A stretch of DNA of 64,000 nt. Origin: Mycolicibacterium iranicum. Lineage in GTDB: Bacteria; Actinomycetota; Actinomycetes; Mycobacteriales; Mycobacteriaceae. This document shows positions 51,926 to 60,015 of this stretch, one piece after another. How positions within the stretch are numbered: the first letter of the stretch is position 1; every line of letters starts with the position of its first letter. The notes under the pieces were generated by a model. That model was not told where the DNA came from and made no database searches. It saw only the letters and a list, made by a program, of their open reading frames with translations. A program made the translations under genes and the position numbers. The DNA is taken from the NCBI RefSeq assembly GCF_014190915.1, contig NZ_JACHVU010000013.1, positions 62,001 through 126,000 of the forward strand. Direction: 5' to 3'.

Positions 51926-52573
51926 ATGGAGCACAGATCCCGCACATCGCCGCTCCGCGACACCGATTCGCCGTCGCTTCGGAATGCCGGGCGCCGGCAC
52001 CACGGTTCCCGCCGCGACCCTGCGATCAACGACGCAGTCCTCGAAGCCACGCGCACGCTCCTGGTGACCCGTGGTTACTCGGCGACGTCCATCGATCTGA
52101 TCGCGGCGACGGCCAAAGTCAGTCGCCCGGCGATCTACCGGCGGTGGCGGTCCAAGGCCCACCTCATCCATGAGGCGGCGTTCCCGGATCTGGGTCCGGC
52201 CCCGTGCGAAGACGACATCGCCGCCGAGGTCGCCAGGCTGTGCCGGGGAGCGCTCATGATGTACGCCGATCCCGTTGTCCGCGAAGCAGTTCCGGGTCTA
52301 CTCCACGATCTGCGTCTCGAACCTGCGATGCGCAGGCTGATCAACGACCGTCTGGAGGCCGCCGCGCGGCGCCAGCTCGCCGAGCAATTGGCTCACGGAG
52401 TCGACTCCGGTGAGGTCCGTCCCTCCGTCGACGCGGATTCGGTGATGGACGTGGTCGCCGGCGCCGCGTGGTACGCGGTGTGCGTGCGGAAGGTGACGGA
52501 CATCGAGTCCGCCGCAGAGCGCATGGCCGATCTGGTCCTGCGTGGCGTGCTCGCCACGCCGGAGAATGACTAG
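51926..52573 (+). CDS. TetR/AcrR family transcriptional regulator
   Basis: A 215-residue regulator. The TetR helix-turn-helix covers about residues 32-78 (INDAVLEATRTLLVTRGYSA, then TSIDLIAATAKVSRPAIYRR and WRSKAHLIHEA). The C-terminal ligand domain contains a helix set ending with RMADLVLRGVL. AGAAGGGA precedes the ATG. It is divergent from the molybdopterin oxidoreductase and overlaps the stop of the epimerase gene by four bases, tail to tail. The likely targets are itself and the divergent gene. Confidence 0.9.
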   Translation: MEHRSRTSPLRDTDSPSLRNAGRRHHGSRRDPAINDAVLEATRTLLVTRGYSATSIDLIAATAKVSRPAIYRRWRSKAHLIHEAAFPDLGPAPCEDDIAAEVARLCRGALMMYADPVVREAVPGLLHDLRLEPAMRRLINDRLEAAARRQLAEQLAHGVDSGEVRPSVDADSVMDVVAGAAWYAVCVRKVTDIESAAERMADLVLRGVLATPEND

Positions 52574-53559
52574 AGCCTGCCGACGTCCCGCAGGCCTTCG
52601 AGGGTGTCGGTGATGGTCTCGGCGGGATCGCGCTGGATCAGCCCGAAGTCGCGCTCGCTCGGCCCGTCGTCGGACGCGGGCATCTGCGTGTAGTACTGCA
52701 TCGCAGCCGAATTGATCGGCGTCTCGAACGGCAGGTACGGGCCCACCACGTCGAACAGACGTCCCGCACTGCGCAGGGCCACATCGGGGACCGGGATCAC
52801 CGCCAGTGACCTGCCGGCCGCGGTGCCGATCATCGATGCCAGGTCGGACACCGGAACCCGCCGGCCGCCGGCCATGTACCGGCGCGGGCCGCGGCCCGGC
52901 TCGAGCAGGGCGACATGCAGCGCGGCCAGATCGCGGACGTCGATGACGATCCACGCGGCGCTGCGCCCGGGAACCGCGAACATCTTCACCGATGCCTCGA
53001 CGCCTTCGGCCGCCTCGCCGAACTGGTCGCCGGCCGGTGGGCCCAGCACCATTCCGGGGTAGGTGATGTTGACCGGGGCGCCAGCGTCCTGCAACCCGCG
53101 GGCGTAGGCCTCGACGGCAGCCTTCGATCGGCCGTACCCGTCGCTGCCGCCCACCACGGGAAGGTCGGCGTGCAGCACGTCGAGGTCCGGCCGGAACAAC
53201 GCCGTGAAGCTGGACACGTGGACGATCGGGTCGATGCCTGCTTTGACGGCGCCCCCCAGGATGTTGCGGGCCCCTTCGAGGTTGGTGTGCAGCATCTCGT
53301 CGGCGCGACTGGGGTCGGTCGACACCATTGCCGCACAATGGATCACGGCGTCGCAGCCGTCGAGGGCAGCCGCTGTGGCCTCGCCGTCGGCGATGTCGCC
53401 GACCACATGGTCGGTGATGTCGGCGTCGATCTGCGCGGCGCTGGTATTCAAGCGGTCGGGATTGCGGACGAGAAAGCGAACGTGGTGTCCGGCGTCCTGG
53501 ACCGCCTTGGCCGTCCACGCCCCGACGAACCCTGTGCCACCTGTGATCAGTACTTTCAT
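52570..53559 (-). CDS. NAD-dependent epimerase/dehydratase (extended SDR)
   Basis: A 329-residue extended short-chain dehydrogenase. The NAD(P) motif VLITGGTGFVGAWTAKAV is at the N-terminus, followed by the VVGDIADGEA segment, and the catalytic YGRSK motif near residue 150 supplies Tyr and Lys. A HVSSFTALF strand gives the Ser. Such proteins act on nucleotide sugars, sterols (3-beta-HSD-like) or dihydroflavonol-like ketones; the substrate is unknown. The ATG at 53559 begins the Rossmann fold directly. It is divergent from the phosphotransferase fusion gene, with a palindrome between them. Confidence 0.88.
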   Translation of the reverse strand: MKVLITGGTGFVGAWTAKAVQDAGHHVRFLVRNPDRLNTSAAQIDADITDHVVGDIADGEATAAALDGCDAVIHCAAMVSTDPSRADEMLHTNLEGARNILGGAVKAGIDPIVHVSSFTALFRPDLDVLHADLPVVGGSDGYGRSKAAVEAYARGLQDAGAPVNITYPGMVLGPPAGDQFGEAAEGVEASVKMFAVPGRSAAWIVIDVRDLAALHVALLEPGRGPRRYMAGGRRVPVSDLASMIGTAAGRSLAVIPVPDVALRSAGRLFDVVGPYLPFETPINSAAMQYYTQMPASDDGPSERDFGLIQRDPAETITDTLEGLRDVGRL

Positions 53560-53634
53560 CTGCCCCTCCGTCGACGCCGAGTCGCAGGCTACCCGCAGTC
53601 GGCGCCGGGTACACACAGCGCGAATCGCGGTTAG

Positions 53635-53648
53635 TTGACGGCCGTCAA
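53635..53648. promoter_or_regulatory. 14-bp perfect palindrome, candidate operator
   Basis: TTGACGGCCGTCAA is fully self-complementary and lies between the divergent epimerase (start 53559) and phosphotransferase (start 53702) genes, 54 bases before the GTG. Its symmetry and position suit a dimeric TetR-type repressor controlling both genes. Confidence 0.5.
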
Positions 53649-53701
53649 GAAATTTCCTCGATGTGCGCGTCGGCGGCACTGCGGTGCTATACGTTGGCCG
53701 G

Positions 53702-55711
53702 GTGTGCCCGTCGACGCGTCCACAGCTGATGGAGAAGCCCGCTGATCTGACTGCCGAGTGGCTGACGTCGGCGATCGGAGAGGGGACCGTCGGGGACTTC
53801 ACGGTCGACCGGATCGGCACCGGACAGATGAGTGAGTGCTACCGCGTCACGCTGAACTACCTCGACGGCGCAGGACCGCCCTCGGTGGTACTGAAGGTCG
53901 CGGCGGCCGACCCGAGCAGTCGGCAGACCGGGTTGGCGATGGGCCTCTACCAACGGGAGGTCGGCTTCTACACCGACATCGCGCCGGGTCTCGGCGGACC
54001 GGTCGCACCCTGCCACCACGCCGCGTACGACCCGGAGAGCGGCGCGTTCGACCTGCTGCTCGGGGATGCTGCCCCCGCGACCGTCGGCGACGAGATCCGC
54101 GGCGCCACAGTGGAACAGGCGCGGCTGGCACTGACTCAGCTCGGCCTCGTGCACGGGCCGCTGCTCGGCGACCCGGCGATGGAGGGTGTGGACTGGATCA
54201 ACCGGGAGTCGCCGGTCAACCAGGGGTTGATCACCGCGCTGTACGCCGGCTACATCGACCGCTATCAGGACCGCATCGCACCACAGCACCGTCATGTCTG
54301 CGAGCGACTGGTCGAGTCGTTCGACGCGTACCTCGCCGCCGAGGCGGACAGCGGCGGAGTCCGTGGGCTGATCCACGGCGATTTCCGCCTCGACAACATG
54401 CTGTTCGGCCAGGACGGCGCGGACCGCCCACTCACGGTGGTGGACTGGCAGACCGTCACCTGGGGCCCGGCCTTCACCGATGTCGCGTACTTCCTAGGTG
54501 GGTCGCTCCCCACCGAGCAGCGTCAAACGCACTACGCAGAACTGCTCGGGGCCTATCACGAAGCGCTCGGGCCCGAGTCGGGTGTCACCGTCGAGGACGT
54601 GCGCGAAGGCGTTCGTCATCAGAGCTTTTTCGGTGTGCTCATGGCGATCGTGTCCCCGATGCTCGTCGAGCGCACCGACCGCGGCGACGAGATGTTCATG
54701 GCCATGATCGCCCGGCACTGCCAGCACGTTCTCGACACCGATGCGCTTTCCATCCTCCCGGCGCCGACGACACCGGAGCCCCTGCAGCCCGGCGACGAGG
54801 ACGAGGGCCGGCATGCAGCGACCGACGAGCCGCTGTGGAGTGAGAGCTGGTACTTCGACTTCGCCGACGCCGGGCAGGGCGTCGGCGGCTGGATCCGGCT
54901 GGGGCTCATCCCGAATCAGGGTCACGCCTGGATCAATGTGCTGCTGTGCGGCCCCGGTATGCCGACCCTGGCTGCGGTCGACGTCGCCGCGCCGCTCCCG
55001 GATGACCACACCCGCGCACAGGGGGACGGGATCCAGCTGGTGCAGGAGGCGACCGCTGCACTGAAGACCTACCGGGTCGCTGTGCAGGCGCACGCCCAGG
55101 AGTACGACGATCCCGGTGCGCTGCTGCGTGGGGAGAAGGGGCGGCCCGCCGACCTCGTCATGGACCTCACGTGGACCACCGCCGGGCAGCCTTACCAGTA
55201 CCGGGTGTCGCCCCGGTACGAAATCCCCTGCACGGTCACGGGATCCGTCACTGCCCAGGGCCGCACCTGGGAACTGCAGGACGTGCCCGGTCAGCGGGAC
55301 CACTCCTGGGCGGCGCGAGACTGGTGGAGCATGGACTGGGTGTGGAGTGCCCTGCACCTCGACGACGGCACCCACGTCCACGGAGTCGAGATCCTCATCC
55401 CCGGCGCGCCGCCGCTCTCGGCCGGCTACGTCCAACGCGACGGGGAAGCGCTGGTGGAACTGTCCACCGTGCGGGCGCGAACACTGTTCGGCGACAACGG
55501 ATTGCCGGTCTCCGCCGAACTCGACTACCTCCCGGCGGGTGTCACGGCGGCCATCGACGTGCAGGGCCACGCCCCGGTCGGACTCACGTCAGCGGACGGG
55601 CGGGTGAGCCAGTTCCCGCGGGCCTGGGGAAGTGTCACCACCGCCGACGGGCGCACCGGGATCGGTTGGATCGAATGGAATCGGAACCAGCCCGACCGCG
55701 ACCCGGGCTGA
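53702..55711 (+). CDS. Phosphotransferase fused to a CrtC/lipocalin-like domain
   Basis: A 669-residue two-domain protein. Residues about 20-350 are an APH/ecdysteroid-kinase-like phosphotransferase: GTGQMSECYRVTLNY, the catalytic loop LIHGDFRLDNMLFG and metal Asp in VVDWQTVTWGPAF. Residues about 390-660 are a beta-rich domain with SESWYFDFADAG, WELQDVPGQRDHSWAARDWW and GWIEWNR, resembling the hydroxyneurosporene-synthase (CrtC)/DUF7064-like lipocalin fold. In many mycobacteria these are separate adjacent genes, so this looks like a fusion. TACGTT (53690-53695) is six bases before the GTG, supporting a leaderless start. The substrate is unknown; phosphorylation of a lipid or terpenoid alcohol is possible. 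Confidence 0.85.
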   Translation: MCPSTRPQLMEKPADLTAEWLTSAIGEGTVGDFTVDRIGTGQMSECYRVTLNYLDGAGPPSVVLKVAAADPSSRQTGLAMGLYQREVGFYTDIAPGLGGPVAPCHHAAYDPESGAFDLLLGDAAPATVGDEIRGATVEQARLALTQLGLVHGPLLGDPAMEGVDWINRESPVNQGLITALYAGYIDRYQDRIAPQHRHVCERLVESFDAYLAAEADSGGVRGLIHGDFRLDNMLFGQDGADRPLTVVDWQTVTWGPAFTDVAYFLGGSLPTEQRQTHYAELLGAYHEALGPESGVTVEDVREGVRHQSFFGVLMAIVSPMLVERTDRGDEMFMAMIARHCQHVLDTDALSILPAPTTPEPLQPGDEDEGRHAATDEPLWSESWYFDFADAGQGVGGWIRLGLIPNQGHAWINVLLCGPGMPTLAAVDVAAPLPDDHTRAQGDGIQLVQEATAALKTYRVAVQAHAQEYDDPGALLRGEKGRPADLVMDLTWTTAGQPYQYRVSPRYEIPCTVTGSVTAQGRTWELQDVPGQRDHSWAARDWWSMDWVWSALHLDDGTHVHGVEILIPGAPPLSAGYVQRDGEALVELSTVRARTLFGDNGLPVSAELDYLPAGVTAAIDVQGHAPVGLTSADGRVSQFPRAWGSVTTADGRTGIGWIEWNRNQPDRDPG

Positions 55712-55718
55712 CCGGTTG

Positions 55719-56114
55719 TCACCGCCGATCTGCGGTGCTCTGGATCTGAACGAGGTTCCCGCACGTGTCATCGAGCACCGCGGTGGTGACAGGCCCCATC
55801 TCGGTGGGTGGCTGGGTGAACTGAACACCCAGGCCGCGGAGGCGCTCGTATTCGGCCGCGACATCGTCGACGACGAACGCGGTGTAGGGGATACCGTCGG
55901 CCACCAGCGCGTCCTTGAACGGCTTCACCGCCTGATGCTCGTCGGGTTCCAGGGTGAGCTCGGTGCCGTCGGGGTCCTCGGGGGAGACGACGGTGATCCA
56001 GCGGGCCTCGCCCATCGGCACGTCGTGCTTCACGGCGAACCCGAGCACCTCGGTGTAGAACCGCAGTGCTCTGTCCTGGTCGTCGACCAACATGCTCGCG
56101 TAGCTGATTCTCAT
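55719..56114 (-). CDS. VOC family (glyoxalase-like) protein
   Basis: A 131-residue vicinal-oxygen-chelate protein: ISYASMLVDDQDRALRFYTE opens the first beta-alpha-beta unit, and the second has IPYTAFVVDDVAAEYERLRG and VLDDTCGNLVQI. Metal-ligand positions are not clearly the classic His/Glu set, so it may be a binding or resistance protein. Its ATG overlaps the stop of the upstream ArsR gene (ATGA), giving an ArsR-VOC operon. The pairing with ArsR suggests ligand-induced expression. Confidence 0.88.
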   Translation of the reverse strand: MRISYASMLVDDQDRALRFYTEVLGFAVKHDVPMGEARWITVVSPEDPDGTELTLEPDEHQAVKPFKDALVADGIPYTAFVVDDVAAEYERLRGLGVQFTQPPTEMGPVTTAVLDDTCGNLVQIQSTADRR

Positions 56115-56404
56115 GGCGCTTCCCTTTCTCCTTCGGTGCTCGTCAACCACCGCTCGGCGATCTGCGCCAGGGGGGCGGTGTTGACGTGGTGGAACTTGTA
56201 GCGGCCCTCGCGGCGGGTCTCGATCAGGCCTGCGGCCTCCAGTACGTCGAGATGCTGCGACGTCGCCTGGCGCGACGAGCTGATGCCGTGTCTGGTCGTC
56301 AGCCGGCCACAGATCTCGAACAAGGTCTGTCCGTCACGCTCCACCAGCTCGTCGAGAATCGTGCGGCGCGTGGGATCGGCCAATGCCTTGAACACGTCGC
56401 CCAC
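56111..56404 (-). CDS. ArsR family transcriptional regulator
   Basis: A 97-residue winged-helix repressor: VFKALADPTRRTILDELVER, then TLFEICGRLTTRHGISSSRQ and the recognition region ATSQHLDVLEAAGLIETRR. There is no Cys metal-binding motif, so the effector is probably an organic ligand rather than a metal. The GTG at 56404 is the family-like start; a TTG six codons upstream is possible. It precedes the VOC gene and an inverted repeat lies immediately upstream. Confidence 0.9.
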   Translation of the reverse strand: MGDVFKALADPTRRTILDELVERDGQTLFEICGRLTTRHGISSSRQATSQHLDVLEAAGLIETRREGRYKFHHVNTAPLAQIAERWLTSTEGEREAP

Positions 56405-56418
56405 GCGGACAACATTAG

Positions 56419-56434
56419 GCAAGTCACTGCTTGC
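56419..56434. promoter_or_regulatory. Inverted repeat upstream of the ArsR gene
   Basis: GCAAG-N6-CTTGC (56419-56434) lies just upstream of the ArsR-VOC start codons. ArsR proteins usually bind such short dyads in their own promoter, so it is a candidate autoregulatory operator. Confidence 0.45.
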
Positions 56435-56578
56435 ATGTCAACGGGAGTCAACCGCGCGTGGGATTGACGTAAAAGACAATAATGCCCGTGCAGGTGAGGC
56501 GGATCTGCAAAAATCCTGGCGGTTCGACGCGGATCGCAGATGCCATCGATGGCCGTCGCTGGGAGGGGGCCGGTGCCG

Positions 56579-58822
56579 ATGAGTCGTCGTCGATCGCGTC
56601 TCGTCCTGTCGAGTCTGGTGATCCTGTGGGCGATCATGAACGCGTTGGCCCCGTGGGGTCACAGCGCGGCCGCGCAAGGCGAGACGATCCTGCGGGTGGG
56701 CACTGCGGTCGGCACGCTCGTCGGCGGCCTGATCGCTGCGGGCCGGGTGGACGGACTGTCCCGTTGGTGGCGCCTGGCCTACGTCGCGTCGTTGGCGTCC
56801 TATCTGATCGCCGAAGTCCTGCGGCTGACGAACACTCTCGGCGGTGACAACCGGTGGGCCGACGTCGTGGCGACCCTGGCCTTCGTGTTGTGCCCGACGC
56901 TGACGCTGGTGGCCCTTGTCCTGCTGTGGCGTTGCAGCGGTTCGGCGGCCAGCCGGCGGTGGCGGCAACCTGCCCTGACGAATGTGCTGGACGGATTGGT
57001 CGCCGGCTTGTCGTTCCTGATCCTTGCGGCCATGGGCGATTTCGTCCATCAGCTGACGGCCTCGTCTCTGAGCCATGCCGGTGCGGTCGTCACCCTGGTC
57101 TTGTTCACCGGCGAGCTGGCCGTCGTGGGCACCGCCGTGGTGATCGCGATCGTCTACGACATGGACAGGCCGTTCCGCTACAACTATCTGTTGTTCGCCG
57201 GCGGTGTCGTGGCCATGGCCGCGTCGTACCGGGTCGCCGTCTATCTCCGGTTCATCGGTGCAGAGGCCGGTGTCGCGTGGGCCAACGTCGGATTCATCGT
57301 GGGTCTGCTGATGATCGCCAACGCGATGCTGGATACGTCGGAAACCCCGCGGCAGGCGCACCGGGACCGCCACGACGGACGCACCGACTGGGTACAGCTG
57401 GTCCTGCCCTATGTCGGATTCCTCGGGCTGGCGGTGCTGTTCGCGTTCCATGTGTTCACCGGCCGTCCGCTCAGCCTGGTCGCCGTCTGCGCGGCTGTCG
57501 TTCTGGTAGCGCTCGTCGCCCTGCGGCAGGTGGTGGCCATGCGCGCGCAGTCGCAGCTCACCCAGCGCCTGTACTGGGCGCTGCGCCACGACACGCTGAC
57601 CGGGTTGCCCAATCGGATCCTGTTCTCCCAGTTGCTCGAAGAAGCCACGCAGGCGGGGGAGGCCGTGCTGATCCTGATCGATCTGGACGACTTCAAGGAC
57701 GTCAACGACCGCTACGGCCATGCAGCCGGAGACGAAGTGCTGCGCGCCGTCGGGGGCCGGTTGAAAACGTGCCTCGCAGAAGGGGACACGCTGGCACGCA
57801 TCGGCGGAGACGAGTTCGCGGTGCTGACCCGCGAGGGCGACCAGCTCGCGGCCGTCGCCGATCGTCTGCGCGTCGCCCTGCGCGGGCCGTTCGCAGTCCA
57901 CGGGTCCTCGGTGCGGGTGCGCGCCAGCATCGGCGTCGTCGGGCCGGGTGCGCCCGGGCTTCTGCAGACCGCCGACGATCTGTTGCGGCAGGCGGACATC
58001 TCGATGTTCGCCGGAAAGCAGCAGGGCAAGGACACGACGGTGGTCTATCGACCGTCGACCGGCGCCCGCGTGGACTTTCCAGCTGCGCTGCGCGCCGCCA
58101 AAGGTGCTGCACCCGACGGGTTTCGACTGCTCTACCAGTGCGTCGTCGGACTCGCTGACGGTCGACCGGTGGCGTTCGAAGCACTGTCGCGGTGGACGGC
58201 GCCCAACGGGATGCAGGTATCACCGGAGACGTTCGTCAACGCTGCCGAAGCTGCCGGACTGGGCGCGACGCTGGACGCGCTCGTCCTCGACACGGCCTGC
58301 CGCGAAGTCGCCTCGGTCGACGGCAGCATCGACATCCACGTCAACGTCGGTGCCGCAAGGCTCGGGAACACGGGCTTCGACGAGACGGTGCGCGAGACCC
58401 TGCAACGTTACGGGATCGAACCGACACGGCTCGTCCTTGAGATCACCGAAACCGTGCCGATCGTCGATCTGGACGACGCCGCCACCCACATCGGCGGGCT
58501 CAGCGCACTCGGAGTGCGGTTCGCCCTCGACGATTTCGGCTCGGGCCACAACTCGCTGACCTACCTGCACTCGCTGCCGATACAGATCGTCAAGCTCGAC
58601 CGCAGCCTGGTGGGTGGAGCCCAACCGGAGCGTGAGAGGGCGCTCTACCGGTCGGTGATGAACCTGTGCGACGACCTGGGGTTGACGGTCGTCGCCGAAG
58701 GAATCGAGACGGACGCCCAGGCGACCATGGTTCAGGCCGCCGGTTGCCGCTTCGCGCAGGGCAATCTGTACGGGCGGCCGACACCCATCGGCGTGGCGCG
58801 CGGCGCCGTGCCGACGAAGTGA
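56579..58822 (+). CDS. Membrane-bound GGDEF-EAL protein (cyclic di-GMP turnover)
   Basis: A 747-residue protein. Residues 1-320 hold about nine hydrophobic helices forming a membrane sensor of MASE type. The GGDEF domain is at about 345-490 with an intact catalytic GGDEF (409-413) in ARIGGDEFAVL. The inhibitory site Arg-x-x-Asp is changed to Ala-Glu-Gly-Asp, so product inhibition is probably absent. The EAL domain is at about 515-745: Glu534 in FEALSRW, LVLEITET, FALDDFGSGHNSLTYL, IVKLDRSLV and VVAEGIET are all present. Both diguanylate cyclase and phosphodiesterase activity are therefore possible. The ATG at 56579 is chosen because the first helix follows; 56540 is an alternative. Confidence 0.92.
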   Translation: MSRRRSRLVLSSLVILWAIMNALAPWGHSAAAQGETILRVGTAVGTLVGGLIAAGRVDGLSRWWRLAYVASLASYLIAEVLRLTNTLGGDNRWADVVATLAFVLCPTLTLVALVLLWRCSGSAASRRWRQPALTNVLDGLVAGLSFLILAAMGDFVHQLTASSLSHAGAVVTLVLFTGELAVVGTAVVIAIVYDMDRPFRYNYLLFAGGVVAMAASYRVAVYLRFIGAEAGVAWANVGFIVGLLMIANAMLDTSETPRQAHRDRHDGRTDWVQLVLPYVGFLGLAVLFAFHVFTGRPLSLVAVCAAVVLVALVALRQVVAMRAQSQLTQRLYWALRHDTLTGLPNRILFSQLLEEATQAGEAVLILIDLDDFKDVNDRYGHAAGDEVLRAVGGRLKTCLAEGDTLARIGGDEFAVLTREGDQLAAVADRLRVALRGPFAVHGSSVRVRASIGVVGPGAPGLLQTADDLLRQADISMFAGKQQGKDTTVVYRPSTGARVDFPAALRAAKGAAPDGFRLLYQCVVGLADGRPVAFEALSRWTAPNGMQVSPETFVNAAEAAGLGATLDALVLDTACREVASVDGSIDIHVNVGAARLGNTGFDETVRETLQRYGIEPTRLVLEITETVPIVDLDDAATHIGGLSALGVRFALDDFGSGHNSLTYLHSLPIQIVKLDRSLVGGAQPERERALYRSVMNLCDDLGLTVVAEGIETDAQATMVQAAGCRFAQGNLYGRPTPIGVARGAVPTK

Positions 58823-58841
58823 ATGCTCGTTCGCAGACCGC

Positions 58842-59189
58842 TCAGCAGTCCAGGTTCACGGTGGCCGTCAGCACGATCGTGGCGGCGGTGTTGACACCCA
58901 CCCCGCGCTTGTCGGCCAGCATATCGGCCGCGACGGAGCCCGGCTGTCCCTGGCCGATGATCGAGCACGCGTCATAGCCCAGGCTCAGGAGCTCGTCGGC
59001 GCTGAGGAACCGTAACTGCTCCTGAAGCGAACCGAGATAGGCGGCTTCGTCAGCTGCGGCGGTGGGCGCGAATGCCGCCAGGGCCGCCGACGCCACGAGC
59101 ACCGGAGCAAGAAATCGCCCGGCGCGGACGGCGCCGCACGTGTTCGTCGAGCGAGCAGCCGGCTGCCCCGGTCCGGTTTTCGTCACCAC
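58842..59189 (-). CDS. DUF732 domain secreted protein
   Basis: A 115-residue exported protein. The signal sequence RFLAPVLVASAALAAFAP is followed by AAA-type cleavage before DEAAYLGSLQEQLRFLSADE. DUF732 features are the helical N-half, a Cys in GYDACSIIGQGQPG and a C-terminal Cys (NLDC), likely a disulphide. DUF732 proteins are small mycobacterial secreted proteins of unknown function. The GTG at 59189 is one of several possible starts; an ATG at 59219 would add ten residues. It follows the 59781-59233 gene after 43 bases and converges on the GGDEF-EAL gene. Confidence 0.75.
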   Translation of the reverse strand: MVTKTGPGQPAARSTNTCGAVRAGRFLAPVLVASAALAAFAPTAAADEAAYLGSLQEQLRFLSADELLSLGYDACSIIGQGQPGSVAADMLADKRGVGVNTAATIVLTATVNLDC

Positions 59190-59232
59190 GGCCTCACTGT
59201 ACTGCAAGTGAACAGGCATTTCCGAGGCTGGT

Positions 59233-59781
59233 TCAGCCCAGGATGCGCTGCAGCGCACCGCGCGCGACCTCCTCAGGCCGGTACTGCTCACTGGCGTAGG
59301 CGCCGATGGCGACCAGAGCGCCGGTGGTCGCCGGAACGATCCACTGCAGCGCCTTGAGCTGCTTCTGTGCCGCCGCGACGTCCGGCGGGGTCGATGCCGC
59401 GGGCGTCGTGCCGTCCTCCGCGGGCACGGCATGGTGCTGGGAGACCTTGCTGCCGAGCATCCGGCTGTATCCGGTGACCCCGAGAGCCACCAGGGTGAGG
59501 CCGGTCTTCACCAGGGCCATCGTCGGTACGCCGCTCTGCGCCTTCATGCGGCCGAGGTCGTGTTTGACGAGCCCGGCGGCGCCGACGAGATGCACGCCGA
59601 TCGCCGCGGCGTTGACCGGCGTCCAACGGTCCCATCCGGCGTTCGCGACCGCACCGACGTTCTGTGCTCCGCCCGCAGACGATGCGGCCGGGTTGAGCGT
59701 GACGGCGTTGGCGAGGGTTCCTCCGAACCAGGCCGCCAGGCCGAGGTCGTGCATCTGGTGTACGAGGGTTGCGCGAGCCAT
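59233..59781 (-). CDS. Hypothetical membrane protein of 182 residues
   Basis: A mycobacterial membrane protein of unknown function with about four hydrophobic segments: HDLGLAAWFGGTLANAVTL, WTPVNAAAIGVHLVGAAGLV, TMALVKTGLTLVALGVTGYS and IVPATTGALVAIGAYASEQ. A polar Pro/Ala-rich loop separates the last two. The N-terminus begins MARATLVHQMHDLGLA with AGGAG five bases upstream of the ATG. A SigF-type promoter lies about 33 bases upstream. It is probably co-transcribed with the DUF732 gene. Confidence 0.8.
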   Translation of the reverse strand: MARATLVHQMHDLGLAAWFGGTLANAVTLNPAASSAGGAQNVGAVANAGWDRWTPVNAAAIGVHLVGAAGLVKHDLGRMKAQSGVPTMALVKTGLTLVALGVTGYSRMLGSKVSQHHAVPAEDGTTPAASTPPDVAAAQKQLKALQWIVPATTGALVAIGAYASEQYRPEEVARGALQRILG

Positions 59782-59813
59782 GTCTTCTCCTGAACTGAGT
59801 GGTTTCGCCGCAG

Positions 59814-59838
59814 GTACCCGGCGGACCAGCGGGCAAAC
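59814..59838 (-). promoter_or_regulatory. SigF-type promoter of the 59781 membrane protein gene
   Basis: On the minus strand GTTT (59838-59835), 15 bases, then GGGTAC (59819-59814), an exact SigF consensus. The predicted leader of about 26 bases contains the AGGAG ribosome-binding site. Confidence 0.7.
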
Positions 59839-59895
59839 AGCGGCGTTGGTGACGTCGGGCCGTCGAATCGTCAGAATTTCGCCGCGGGCCAGGGG

Positions 59896-59920
59896 GTTTC
59901 GGACGGCTCCGGCCGTGTAT
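59896..59920 (+). promoter_or_regulatory. SigF-like promoter of the epimerase-SDR operon
   Basis: GTTT (59896-59899), 15 bases, then GTGTAT (59915-59920), one mismatch from GGGTAT. It would give a leader of about 88 bases and is divergent from the promoter at 59814-59838. Confidence 0.4.
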
Positions 59921-60015
59921 CCGTTCTCCGAACTCTTCGTGCACCCGCCCCGATTCGGAGGAGCCCATGACACTGCGAGCCGTCGGCGACGCCCCGGCCC
60001 GATACCGGTCGAGTC

